DNA from: Malus domestica
Lineage: Eukaryota > Streptophyta > Magnoliopsida > Rosales > Rosaceae
Assembly: GCF_042453785.1 (NCBI RefSeq)
Contig: NC_091675.1
Location: 508,501 to 572,500, forward strand
DNA length: 64,000 nt
Direction of reading: 5' to 3'
The notes under the pieces are model-generated. The model was not told the DNA's origin. It ran no database searches and saw nothing but the letters and a program-made list of their open reading frames with translations. Each line of letters opens with the position of its first letter. The first letter of the stretch is position 1. Below are positions 1 to 10,677 of this stretch, in pieces. Position numbers and translations under genes: made by a program.

Positions 1-30
1 GGATTCGAGCTTTAAATATATAGGTCATAC

Positions 31-713
31 CCCGAGTTTTGCTGTCAATGGATCATAACCTGCAGCACCGTTAGCTATGACAACACCGGTAAGGAGGTCA
101 TTAGGCTGCAGGGTTGGATCCAAATATGCCGGCAACAGCTCCTTGATTCCGAATGCTTCCACTGGACATGAAAAAAAAATCGTAACATAGAGGAGGGTTA
201 ATTGAACATTTTATTGTATAAGAGAATATTTCGGAATATTTGGGACAAAATTAGAGATAAAAAGTATTATATTCTCGGATTTTTCACAAAAAAACTAGGA
301 GTTAGCGCACAGTTTTTTATCGGTTTTACGAAGTTCTACAAAAGCAAAGCCAGAATGGCTACTAGTTAGTAATCTTTTATTAGTGTTTAATGGTGGTGAT
401 GATGATGACGACGATGATTGTGATGATGATCGTGATGACAACCTATGAAGTCTGAGGGAACCTTTCCATTGGAATATCTGCCGGTTGGCATTCCTCCCTT
501 GAGGTCTTTTCCATAGGGTAAGAAATTGCAGCGTGCAAATGTCACGAAGTTTTTGTTGTTGTTGCCGGTATCAACAATTGAATCTCCGAATACAATAACA
601 GCCGGGATAGTCACATTCTCCGGTAGCTTGACTGTTGCGGCTGCCTCAGTAACGTTACTCATACTAATAATATTGCACAAGAAAATCACTAAAATTACAT
701 ATGACGATTGCAT
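31..713 (-). CDS. GDSL esterase/lipase, EXL type, exons 1-2 only (gene runs off the left edge)
   Basis: Exon 1 is 443-713 and exon 2 is 31-161; the remaining exons lie left of the window. I chose the ATG at 713 because a hydrophobic signal-peptide-like stretch (VILVIFLCNIIS) follows it; an upstream in-frame ATG at 779 adds 22 unlikely residues. Block I is [13 protein letters not shown], with the nucleophile Ser in GDS. Exon 2 ends in the GAAGYDPLTAKL region (block II Gly). The donor at 442 and the acceptor before 161 keep phase (ATAG|TG) and match the intact paralogs. The family comprises secreted SGNH hydrolases of ester substrates; the substrate is unknown here. This copy closely resembles the half gene at 24860-28376, including the intron, so the two are recent duplicates. 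I see no disabling change in the two visible exons. Confidence 0.85.
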
Positions 714-779
714 CTGCAGCCTGATCAGTTTAGGAATAAACAGACCTAGTTCTCCTGCATCTGCATGCATTCTGGACAA

Positions 780-2754
780 TTAAATCCCCAAGTTGTAGGT
801 ACACAAAAATAAATGATCGAAAAGATATGAGCATAAACTTGTGGGTCTTTAATTTCCGATTGTGAATTTATATTAGTTTTCGATTGTTTCTTGTGAATTT
901 AATCAATTTATATGTGATTGTTTATTGTGTTTGTTGTGAATTTATATTAGTTTCCGATTGTTTGTGGTTAATTTTATATGATTGGCTGTTGTGTTTGTTG
1001 TAAATTTATACACACAAAAAGTTCAGCTTGCCCGCATATCCCTCTTATAAACCATTTTATACACAAAGACAGTTGAGGTTGCCCGCATCCCTCTTATAAA
1101 CCCTTTTATACACAAAGAAAGTTTAGGTTGCCTACACAAAGAAAGTTGGGCTACATCCCTCTTATAAGTCTTTGCATGTTTGGTCTCACACATCGAGTCG
1201 TCATTAGGTTTCATACGTGAGCTAACATGCTCTGTTCCACCATTAAACTAATTGACGGTATGAGGAGTAGTTCAATCTCTTGTATGATTTAATCTCACAC
1301 CAATGTGAAATTTTTTCCTCACATCCTCACAATGTATACGTGTAGATCGAGTCATAGATTTTTCTCAAGCAAGCTTCCGTTGATGGCGTCCATTTATTAA
1401 CAACGCAAATAAATAGTTATTAGTTGTTTTAACTTTTTTCAACATGCAATAATTAATTTAGGTGGCTTAATAGGTTCTCCATACTGATAAAGAACTAATA
1501 AGATAAAAATTTTATTTTCTCCCCTTTAGATTTTCTACATTAGAAAACAATTTTAGTGAAAGTTTCGACAAATGTCTCATGCATAGTTCATGCATAATGT
1601 CATTTTATTTTATTTTAAAATATACGATTCTAATATAAATAAGAGAAAGCAGGCTTTAATTAGGCTATGTTTTGAGTGAAATACAAATGAGGAAGACATA
1701 AAGCTAAACTTCGTTGATGGAAATAACATATATAGCAAGTAACACGATAGGGGAACTCCATTTACAAAGAAAACATATGATAAAAATCATCTAAAATAAT
1801 AGTTGGTAGAAGTAGAAAGATCATGAATATAAGAAAACGTTGGACTGGATCACCAGTAATATGGATCGTGATCTGCACAAAAAGTTAGCTAAGGCATTGG
1901 CTACATAGTTGCCCTCGCAAAAAATATGAAAACAAAAACATGCATATGCCTAACCGGCCACAAGCAATTGCTCCAATCAACATGCAAATACCAAGGAGTA
2001 ATAGAACTAGAAGAGTTTACGTAGTGAATCACCATAGTTGAGTCTATCTCCAACCAAATGTGATTAACTTTCAAGTTCCAATGAAATTTAGGTCAAGTGA
2101 GAAAAAAAACTACTTTACAAAGTTGTAGCGCTTGTTTATAAGTGCTAATAAAGTGACTAAAAACGCTTTTAATAAAAATGTTGTTTAGACCAATTATGAG
2201 TAAAAATACAAGTGAAACCTTAAAAAGCAGTTGAAGTGCTTCTTACGTAATTTGGCTGTTGTGGTAGTGGAACAATAGAAACAGGTATATTGTGAAGCCA
2301 ATTCAGTTCGTTCGCATGTACAAATTTGTCTATATAATGTTTGTATTCACTTCACCCGATCGACAGAAAGAGCTGCCGGTGCAGGAAACGTTGCTTCGCA
2401 GATTCTTCAAAAATACTTCAAAATTATGGTTTCTTGATGCCGCCCTCTGTATCTCAGTGGTCTCCACGTGTCAAACTCTCTATTGGTCTAATTCATATCG
2501 ATAGCATCTAAACATGTTTTTGCTCCGAATATTTACCTGTGAATGATTTCAAGAAGCTATAGACAATTCTCGTTTCTCTTGTTAATATGTCTGATTTCTT
2601 TGTTTCATATAACAAAACCATGTCGACCTAAATCATAAAGAAACGCATAACTCTTTGATCAACCTAAGTCCAGAACAAATCAATTTTACAAATCGTTATT
2701 CCAAGCAGGGAATTTGAAGGGTTTTATTCATTTGTAAAGATATAATGAATTGTC
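780..2754. repeat. Intergenic, with imperfect minisatellites at about 838-1190
   Basis: From 838 to 1010 a unit of the form TTCCGATTGT...GTGAATTTATATTAG recurs with variation. From 1015 to 1180 a second unit (CACAAAGAAAGTT..GCCCGCATCCCTCTTATAAACC) recurs about three times. The rest is AT-rich with no gene that I recognise, apart from a very short stretch at 2251-2284 that reads like part of a GDSL exon 5 on the + strand (listed as a finding). Confidence 0.5.
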
Positions 2755-3884
2755 TCAGATGAAGTGGCTGGTATAATTGTCTAGAATCTGCTTCACAATG
2801 ATGTTGTACGCTCTTTCGGTTGGATGGTAGCTGTCCCAGAAAACATACTTAGAGTCATCTATGCAGACTCCTGCAGGTTGGAGCTGGTTGCATAGTTTTG
2901 TTACTTCAATGGTGCCAGTACCACAACACCCTTTATTCGCAACTTCAAACCCTGCCGGCATGGATCAACACAAACAAATAAATATTTACTAATTTATAAG
3001 AAATATAATGGAGCTAGCTAGGTAGAGTAAATGAAGCACCATACCGTATTTAGCGGGGTTTATGATTAGATCGAGTAGCGAATTGTAGATGTCAATGTAG
3101 ACCACTCTCAAGTTTAGCAGGTTTTTGTTAAGGTGGTCCATCTCCACAAAGAGCTTGGAATTGAACAACTGTGATGCTTGGTTTTGTTTTTCGTCACAAT
3201 CTCTTTGTATGCCTCCTTTTACCGTTCGTTGAGAAGGTACACATCCGATAGGTGGTGCACTTAGGGTGCGTTTGGTACGCAGACGGAACGGAATGGGACG
3301 GGACGGGACGGGACGGGACGGGACGGGACGGGACGGGACGGGACGGGACGGGACGGGACGTGACGGGACGGGACGGAACGAAGGTGTAATTTTTGAAAAA
3401 GACATGGGGTATATTTGTCTTAAAATGGTAAAACATTGTGTTCCACAGACATGGAACAAACCCGTTCCAAGGGGGGGAGGTGGGACGCAAAAACACCCAA
3501 AATCTGTTCCGTGGAACAGCTCGTTCCACCCATTTTTGGCGCACCAAACGCGGGACGGAACGCCTCGTCCCGTTCCGTCCCGTCCCATCCCACGTACCAA
3601 ACGCACCCTTAGTACACCTATTCTTCTTGCCCCCAATCCATACAAGTCCTACAAAATTCATAACTTTGCTAGCTACATCAATTAAATTGCAAGGAAATGT
3701 AGATTTTTCATTTTTAGCAATCTGAATCAAGAAAATAGACACCTTGATAAAATCAGAGGCATATTTGAGCATGAAGTCTGTGTAAGAAGGAACGTCATAC
3801 TCCAATTCCCTAACACCGCTAAGAAAATAGGTATTAGAAATATCGTTGCTGCCGGCTACCACAAGAATCAGACTGTTTTGTATG
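2755..3884 (-). pseudogene. 3' half of a GDSL esterase/lipase gene (part of exon 3, exons 4 and 5)
   Basis: Reading on the - strand, the tail of exon 3 is about 3884-3743 (VVAGSNDISNTYF, block III GSND present), exon 4 is 3648-3045 and exon 5 is 2951-2755 ([11 protein letters not shown], catalytic Asp and His present). Exon 4 is interrupted by a 345-bp MITE; without the MITE and its 3-bp target copy it is exactly 256 bp, the same as in the two intact paralogs. The reading frame stays open through the MITE. Exons 1 and 2 and the first part of exon 3 are missing upstream, where unrelated AT-rich sequence begins. The missing parts match the half gene at 24860-28376. No promoter or start remains, so this is a pseudogene fragment unless a rearrangement or misassembly hides its other half. 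Confidence 0.85.
3264..3608. mobile_element. Tourist/PIF-Harbinger-like MITE with (GGGAC)n tract
   Basis: The ends are GGGTGCGTTTGGTACG and its inverted copy, flanked by TTA on both sides (3261-3263 and 3609-3611), a typical PIF/Harbinger target duplication. The left part is a pure GGGAC pentamer array at about 3297-3375, and the right end carries a shorter complementary array, so the element folds into a long hairpin. It has no transposase. It lies inside exon 4 of the GDSL fragment. Confidence 0.85.
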
Positions 3885-3889
3885 TAACG

Positions 3890-5922
3890 AGTAAAAACTT
3901 TGATGTATAAGATACACATGAGTTTAAGAGAATTTCGGTAGGCTAACGTTCGAATGAGAGACTGGCTATTTTGCTTAAAAATTTAAGAGTTAAACATCAC
4001 ATCTTAACGAGTAAAACGCTTGTAACTCAAGTGATAAAAAGAGCTTATCTAGACGCTTAGAGATTCAGTGTTTAATAAATCCTCCTCCCCCAATGTCGGT
4101 CGATTAGAAAGAAACAAAACATGACAGCTTAGTTAATAGGATTTTATGGTTGGTAGGTAAAATGTCAATTTCATAGTTTTTTAGTTGGTGCAATCCTACT
4201 GCTTTATTTATAAGAGAAACTAATGAAAAATACTTGAAAACTTTGAGTTTTAACAATAAGGATAAAATAAAGAGTAAAGTGAATACACATGTTTGACTTT
4301 TTAATGTAAAAACGTGATTTTTAAAAATGAACCGTATCGCGAACTTTTCGTTGAAACTCCTTTATTTATATATTAATGGAATTCAAGATTTTGATCATAA
4401 AATATGGTGAACGTAGTAGGCTGTGTAGATAGAATGATGAACATATATAAAGTGAAGATGGGAGGAAGATAAATTATTATACTCGAAACGATTAATGAAT
4501 CGAACCAACAGCTGTTGCCTGCTTTGTGAACAGTTGAGCTATTAACACACTGCATTAATTTGGCGAGTGGTACGTGAAATGAGCACCACCTAAAAATACA
4601 GGCTACAGCTGGGAGCCCTTTAATTTCTCTCCTGTTTTAGTTACAGAAAAACTGAAGGAAATTGTTATTAGTATTTTAAAAATCTCGTTTTACACTTCAA
4701 ATTTTTTATATTGGGAAAGAAAAATACACTTGTGAGGAGTGGAGAATGAGATTTTTGAAGTGCTAATAACATTTCCCAAACTGAAAAGGGAAATAATTAA
4801 CTAATTAAATGGTTTTTTTTGCTTGCTTTCTTCGTCCTCTAATTTTACAATTTTGTGAAATTTTAATTAATAAATAATTATGATGTTATATTCTTGCACC
4901 ACCACCATGCATGCAATAGGACCTCAAGATCATACGTAGACTGAAAACTCTTTCAGTTAGTTCCCGAACCGTCGAACTTTACATATGTGGTTGATTCGGG
5001 GGATTTCCTTTTAAAGAAGGTAGCCAGCACCTGTCATCATGAGAGAGGGAGGAAAGCTCGGGAAGTTTGTTCTTTATTGCTTTGAGTGAGAAGAAAAAAC
5101 GCTAATTTTGGTGTAGTTTGACGTCCAAACTCTCAAGGATCTAGGTTCTTCGCATCTGCTTTGTGTGGTGCGGGAGGAGAGTAAAGCGACGTCTTGATGT
5201 GAAATTTGCTTCATCTAATCCTTTTACCATCTTCGATTTTTACGATCTTTGTACTTGCATTCTTCTCTTTTAATAAGATAATTCGCTTTAAAGAAAGAAA
5301 AAAAAAAAAAGCTACGACAGCTGCACAAATTAAACTTGTGCTCACTGCTTCTTCACCTATACTGCCTAAAATATTTATCTTTAATTAAAAGGTCAAGTTT
5401 ATGACACTGATAAGAAAGGTATACAAACATATTTTGATGAATCGATGAGTATATACGACTTTCCTTTTGCCAAGTAGGTATAAGCAAGTTTTAAATCTCA
5501 TCCTGCCATCCAACGCACATAAGTCATATGACCTACAAGCAAGAGGCCATGTGGCTGATGAAGAAATTATAAATAACATTTTAAAATGTTTTAGTTGAGA
5601 AATAATGACATTTATATGGCTAACGTGTAATTGGTCTTAATTAGTTACTTAAAGAGTAAAACCATTCCCTTTCCAATTTATTTGACATGCATTATTTTAA
5701 ATATGAAAGTTTGTAACACTTAATTAATGGTCGTAAACACATAGGGTGTGCATGAAGAAAAAATGAGTGGAAAAAGCACTTTCGAAATATAATTGGGTAA
5801 TGGTGGGTTGTCCTTGATTTTTCGTTTCTCTTTCTTATAAGTAGACAAAAATATCTCTAAATCGCAACACTAGTGAACCTCTAATCTATCTGTTAAATAA
5901 CTTTCATTTCCCATTAGGTTTA
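3890..5922. other. Intergenic, AT-rich, no gene seen
   Basis: No coding region is supportable. About 4205-4365 is a member of a dispersed family, in reverse orientation, also present near 20795-20950 and 43680-43850 (TTTAACGAAAAG..GTACTGTTCACTTTA..TTTTTACATTAAAAAGTCA). The left edge near 3885 is the inferred inversion breakpoint. The region 5030-5400 contains short pyrimidine and A-rich tracts only. Confidence 0.5.
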
Positions 5923-6762
5923 GGCCCAGTTTGGTATTGATTTTTTTTTTCACCAAAAATTGCTTCACTTTAAAGTTATGCAATAAAAAAATGTTTGGTA
6001 AAATAAAATATCCTATTTATTTTAAAAGTAATGGCCTTCAGATAGCAGCTTTTAAAAACAGTTTGTAGTTGCTTTTAAAAGCTACTTTAATAAAAAGCAG
6101 AGTTGTGCCCTCAATGAATATTTTTAATTCCTGCATCTCATTATTTTTTTTTAAATAACATTAATTATCCTCCAGACACATTTTACCCTTGTAGAAAAAG
6201 TGAACATCACTACCTACTGCTACAAATCCTAATCTCTTAAACCACCATTGTTGCCACCATAACCACACCACAATCACGCCGCCACCACCACCACTACCAC
6301 TACAACCACCATCACAACCATACCGGTCACCACTACCACCACAACCACAACTACCATCGTTGCCGCCACCGCCATTACTGCAACTGTAAATACAATTGTC
6401 ATCACTGCCACCACAACCATAACTGCCACCATCCCCATTGCCGTGCCCCTACCACTACTATTACCTTTGCAGCCCAACCACCACACCAACCACCACCGCC
6501 ATCGCCACCATCACAACCATTGCCCTTGCCACCATTGTCGTCACCACTGCCCGCATTATCATGTCCATTTTTATCATTATGTACACTTATGTCACCTTTA
6601 CACCGAAATTTACCAAACACTTTTACACTATTTTTCATACCACAACATTATTATAAATATGTTTTATTAAAGGCTCAAATATTTTATTTTGCAACTGATT
6701 ATTTTTAAAGCACAAAAAAAATAATTTTAAGAAAAAAAAACACAACAATCTCAAATTAGCCC
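5923..6762. mobile_element. Harbinger-like non-autonomous element with (CCA)n-rich core
   Basis: The left end is GGCCCAGTTTGGTATTG; the right end, inverted, is GGGCTAATTTGAGATTG. TTA flanks both sides (5920-5922 and 6763-6765). The terminal repeats are imperfect, so the element is old. The core at about 6240-6560 is a degenerate CCA/CAC trinucleotide expansion that gives open frames of His/Thr/Pro on + and Val/Gly/Met on -. These are composition artefacts, not genes. Confidence 0.6.
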
Positions 6763-7001
6763 TTAATGGCGAAGATAACGTCTTTTACATTACTTTCAAC
6801 TATTTGTTTCTTTGTATATATAGAAATGATGGCATCTTGCACTATAAATACGCAGTAAGACTTACATATATGCAAATTGTACATTGTGAATCCATTAGAG
6901 TGTAACAAATTCAACTGAAATGGCTGCAGTAAAAAACAAATCTTAGTTATTTATTGTCATTTTTTTCTCTGTGGTAAATTGGAGAAAACCTTGGATATAT
7001 T

Positions 7002-8332
7002 TGTTGGAGTTTTGAGACTCCTCTCCCACATCATCGGGGAACATAGTGGGAACATAGGATTTCAAAGGACCTTTATATATGTTTTGTCTTTTACAATATT
7101 AGTTAGGATTTGGACCATTTGGAAATGAATTGAAGGCTTGGGCCTTATGGTTGTGTGGTGTCACATCCCAGACCGGCTATGCCGTAGCACTATATTGTCT
7201 ACTTTGGGCTCACTATTCCTTCACGATTTTATTTTTGGGAACTCAAATGAGAACTTCACAGTAGGTCACCCATCCTTGAATTACTCTCGCCTGAACTTGC
7301 TTAACTTCGGAGTTCCTATGGAATCCAAACCAATGAGTTTCGAAAAGGCCTCGTGATATATGGAGGTGGGCATGTACATATAAGGCACATCACCCCATCC
7401 TCGTTGGTCGATGTGGGATGTTACAATCCACCCCCTTAGGGGCCTGACGTTCTCGTTGGCACACTCGCACCGAACGACATAATGGCTCTGATACCATTCT
7501 GTTACATCCCGGACCGATTTCGTCGTAGCACGATATTGTCCGCTTTGAGCTCACCATTCCCTCACGGTTTTGTTTTTGGAAACTCAGACGAGAACTTCCC
7601 AGTGGGTCACCCATCCTGGGATTGCTCTCGCCCGAACTCGCTTAACTTCGGAGTTCCGATGGAATCCGAAGCTAGTGAGTTCCCAAAAGGTCTCGTGCTA
7701 TATGGAGGTGGGCATGTACATATAAGACACATCACCCCCTCCCCGTTGGTCGATGTGGGATGTTACATGTGGATTAGGTTTGTAAAATATAGCCTAATAC
7801 AATTAATATTAATTAATCGGATTCATTAATTTTAAATTCGGATTAAGTTTTTAATTAATTTATTAATTAAAAAACGTTTTGATTAAGAGACATAGCTCTT
7901 AGAAAGAGTTGTGTATTTTCAAGTTCGCTGAACAGGTATTTGAAAATGTGTGAAACAACCTATATATTTGCAATCACAGTTTTCAAGTAGGATCATCTTT
8001 TCTTCCTCCTTATCTTCTGTACAAACTTTCCAGAGAGTAAACACACAAAGCAATTAGCTAGAATTCTATAATCCAGTGCGGGTTGTAGAATTAGGAAGTT
8101 GTATCCTATTCGAGCTGACGTTATAGAACCACAAGCACAAGAGTGAGACGGAAATACTGTTCGAATGACATAACTTTTGCGATAGCCTCTACCTGTTGTA
8201 ATCAAGTTAGTACCATTTTAATTCTTGTACTTATTTTTGTATTTCATTTTGTATAGCAAATATTTTTAGTTAATAAAGTATTAGAATTTCAAATTCTGTT
8301 ATTTTTATTTATTTCTGAATTTTTCTCCAACA
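7002..8332. mobile_element. Solo LTR (Ty1/copia-like) interrupted by a Cassandra TRIM
   Basis: This fossil begins TGTTGGAG and ends CTCCAACA, with the 5-bp direct repeat ATATT on each side (6997-7001 and 8333-8337). Removing the nested element leaves about 717 bp, the size of an LTR, with no internal region beside it; a single LTR is the usual product of recombination between two. Family assignment rests on the TGTTGGAG...CTCCAACA ends only. It ends 168 bp before the start codon of the GDSL gene at 8501. Confidence 0.65.
7159..7767 (-). mobile_element. Cassandra TRIM (LTR element with 5S rRNA-like sequence), structurally complete
   Basis: The two LTRs are 7500-7767 (5' LTR, element on - strand) and 7159-7425 (3' LTR). 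The primer-binding site (TGGTATCAGAGCC on -) is at about 7485-7497 and a purine tract lies beside 7430. The target duplication is TGTGG (7154-7158 and 7768-7772). Each LTR contains a 5S rRNA-like stretch, for example AACTCCGAAGTTAAGCG and AGGATGGGTGACC on the - strand, the hallmark of Cassandra. There is no coding capacity, as is normal for TRIMs. The LTRs differ visibly from each other, so the insertion is not recent. It lies inside the solo LTR. Confidence 0.9.
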
Positions 8333-8412
8333 ATATTTTATGAAGTCTCCTTTTAGAGCAGTCAATGACAAAAAAAAAAGGGGCAAAGTCACGATATTTT
8401 CACATCTTGTCT

Positions 8413-8419
8413 TATATAT
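8413..8419 (+). promoter_or_regulatory. Possible TATA box of the GDSL gene at 8501
   Basis: TATATAT lies 88 bases upstream of the ATG, just outside the solo LTR that ends at 8332. Called by position and sequence only. Confidence 0.35.
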
Positions 8420-8500
8420 TAAGGCACTAAAAAGCACCTGGAGGAGTATTAGGGTGAGACCAAACAGTCTTCCAAATTACTTGGATCAGGATTATTCGTC

Positions 8501-10677
8501 ATGGAGTCTTCTTCTTCTTGTTCTTCCCAGTTGCTGTCGTCCCGGTTGATATTATGCGTTTGTGTTGTAGTTTTTGGTGTTTTCCAGTACCCTACCGCCA
8601 CAGAGGGACTGGTGATGCTGCCATCAAACCAGACCTTTCCGGCGGTGATTGTGTTTGGCGATTCGATCATGGACACCGGCAACAACAACCATCTTAAGTC
8701 ACTTGTTAAGTGCAATTTCTCTCCTTATGGACGAGATTTCCAGCAGCACAAGCCTACTGGCAGGTTTGGCAATGGCAAGGTGCCCTCTGACATCATAGGT
8801 ATAACAATCCTCTCTCGCATACAAACATACATTTATCCATTTATCCATTTCGTCATGTTTTTCCCCTTCTGTTGAGTTGCTTTTCTTAACACTTGTATCT
8901 ACATTTTCAAAATTTATTCGAAAAGAATTGGACAAAAATCCATGCATGAGAATTGCAAATGAATAACAAAAATTCATATTTTATATGTCTACATTAATTT
9001 TGGTTATGATCAGCGTCACAATTGGGAATCCAAGAGTATTTGCCGGCATATTTGGATCCAAATCTACGACCGCAAGATCTCCCCGCGGGAGTTGTCTTTG
9101 CTTCAGGTGGCACCGGATATGATCCAATGACACCCCAGATAGTGGTACGTCGTTATAACACGCGCGCGCATACACATATGTATATATCAATGGAATAAAT
9201 TGTTGTGCTCAAAGATTATACTTTCTATAACCAATCCGTATTATTTTTCACAATGTTGATGATAAAATGCAGTCAGTTATATCAATGGATGATCAGTTGA
9301 AAATGTTCAAAGAGTATATCGTGAAGCTCAAAGGCGTTGTTGGAGAAGAGAGAACCCAGTTCATTCTATCCAACGCTCTAGTTCTAGTGGTTGCCGGCAG
9401 CGATGACATCGCCAACACTTATTTTACCATTCGCATAAGAAAAGCTCAATATAGTGTTCCTGCTTACACTGACCTCATGGTCAACTCTGCATCTAGTTTC
9501 GTCAAGGTAACATAAAACTTGAGAAATTTGCACAAAATATTAACTGAATTTTTTTACTTGGGAACCTTTTCAGTATTTTTAAGTCTATTCATGTCATTTG
9601 ATTCAACTAGGGTCCATGTTTGCTGATGAGTTTTAAAGAAAATTGAAGGAAAGTACAAAGACAAATGTCGTGCAACACCTATTTTGGCAATAATATAGTA
9701 CATGTTGATAGAATAATTAAACAATTTCAAGTACTCTAGCTAGTCGTGATCTATGGATTGAGAACCTGTCCAACACTAGAGCTCGCAACCGAGCAATTTA
9801 GAACTTTTAATTTAAATTATGCGATCCTTATTAGTTTATCTGACTGGCTTATCTCACACATAATCTCTCTTCAATATTCAATTTGAACGCTCCAAATTGT
9901 CTAATTCGTGGGCTTTGGAGCGTGAGATCTTGAAAGAATCTCAATCCGTGATACATGACGAGAATGTTTTTAAAAATAAGGCTGCCGTGTCATTTCGGTG
10001 CCAAGTTGCAAGACAACAGGGAGTTTGGGTGATTAATTGTAAATTTTTCTATTTCAATTTTCCCTTGATAATAATTGACCCACTGGATTAACAAGTTATA
10101 AACAATCCCTTATTTACTAATGATATGGTAATTAATTGGTAGGAATTGTATAAACTTGGGGCGAGAAGGATCGGCTTGTTCAGTGCACCGCCAATAGGAT
10201 GTGTGCCTTCACAAAGAACTTTGGGTGGAGGAATTCTGAGAATGTGTGCAGAAGAATACAACGATGCGGCAAAGTTATTCAACATCAAACTGTCCAGCTC
10301 ACTCAACTCCTTGAGCTCCGCCCTGCCCCACAGTAAAATCGTCTATGTGGATATTTACAATCCACTGCTCGATATAATTCTCAACCCTGCCAAAAGTGGT
10401 AATTATTCTAACTAAATAATATGCAGTTGAGATTAGTTTAATATTTTGAATTGGTTAATGATTTTTGGGTTAATGAATTTTAGGGTTTAAAGTTGTGGAG
10501 AAAGGTTGCTGTGGAACGGGGAACATAGAGGTAGCAGTGTTGTGCAACAAGTTCGATTCTACGTGTGAAAATCCATCCGATTATGTGTTTTGGGACAGTT
10601 ATCATCCTACAGAACGAACCTACAATGTACTCATTCCTCCACTTCTTCAGAGATACATTAAAGACTTCTTTTTTTAA
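8501..10677 (+). CDS. GDSL esterase/lipase, EXL type (intact, 370 aa)
   Basis: Exons are 8501-8798, 9014-9144, 9273-9506, 10143-10398 and 10484-10677. All junctions are GT-AG and phases agree, giving 370 residues, normal for the family. The N terminus ([12 protein letters not shown]..) is a signal-peptide-like segment, so the product is probably secreted to the wall or apoplast. Block I is [13 protein letters not shown], block II includes GGTGYDP, and block V is FWDSYHPTE with the catalytic Asp and His. In block III the usual GxND reads GSDD: the Asn that helps form the oxyanion hole is Asp here, which may weaken hydrolase activity. It is in tandem with the gene at 16751. A solo LTR ends 168 bp upstream and may affect expression. 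The true substrate cannot be read from sequence. Confidence 0.92.

Noticed and set aside
3264-3725. Arg/Gly/Thr or Pro/Ser repeat proteins in several frames
   Set aside because: They are translations of the GGGAC array of a MITE. Only the - strand frame continuous with the GDSL exon is of interest, and it is reported as such.
6240-6700. Open frames encoding His/Thr-rich or Val/Gly-rich proteins
   Set aside because: They are produced by the CCA triplet repeat in a MITE core; no start context, splice pattern or known domain.
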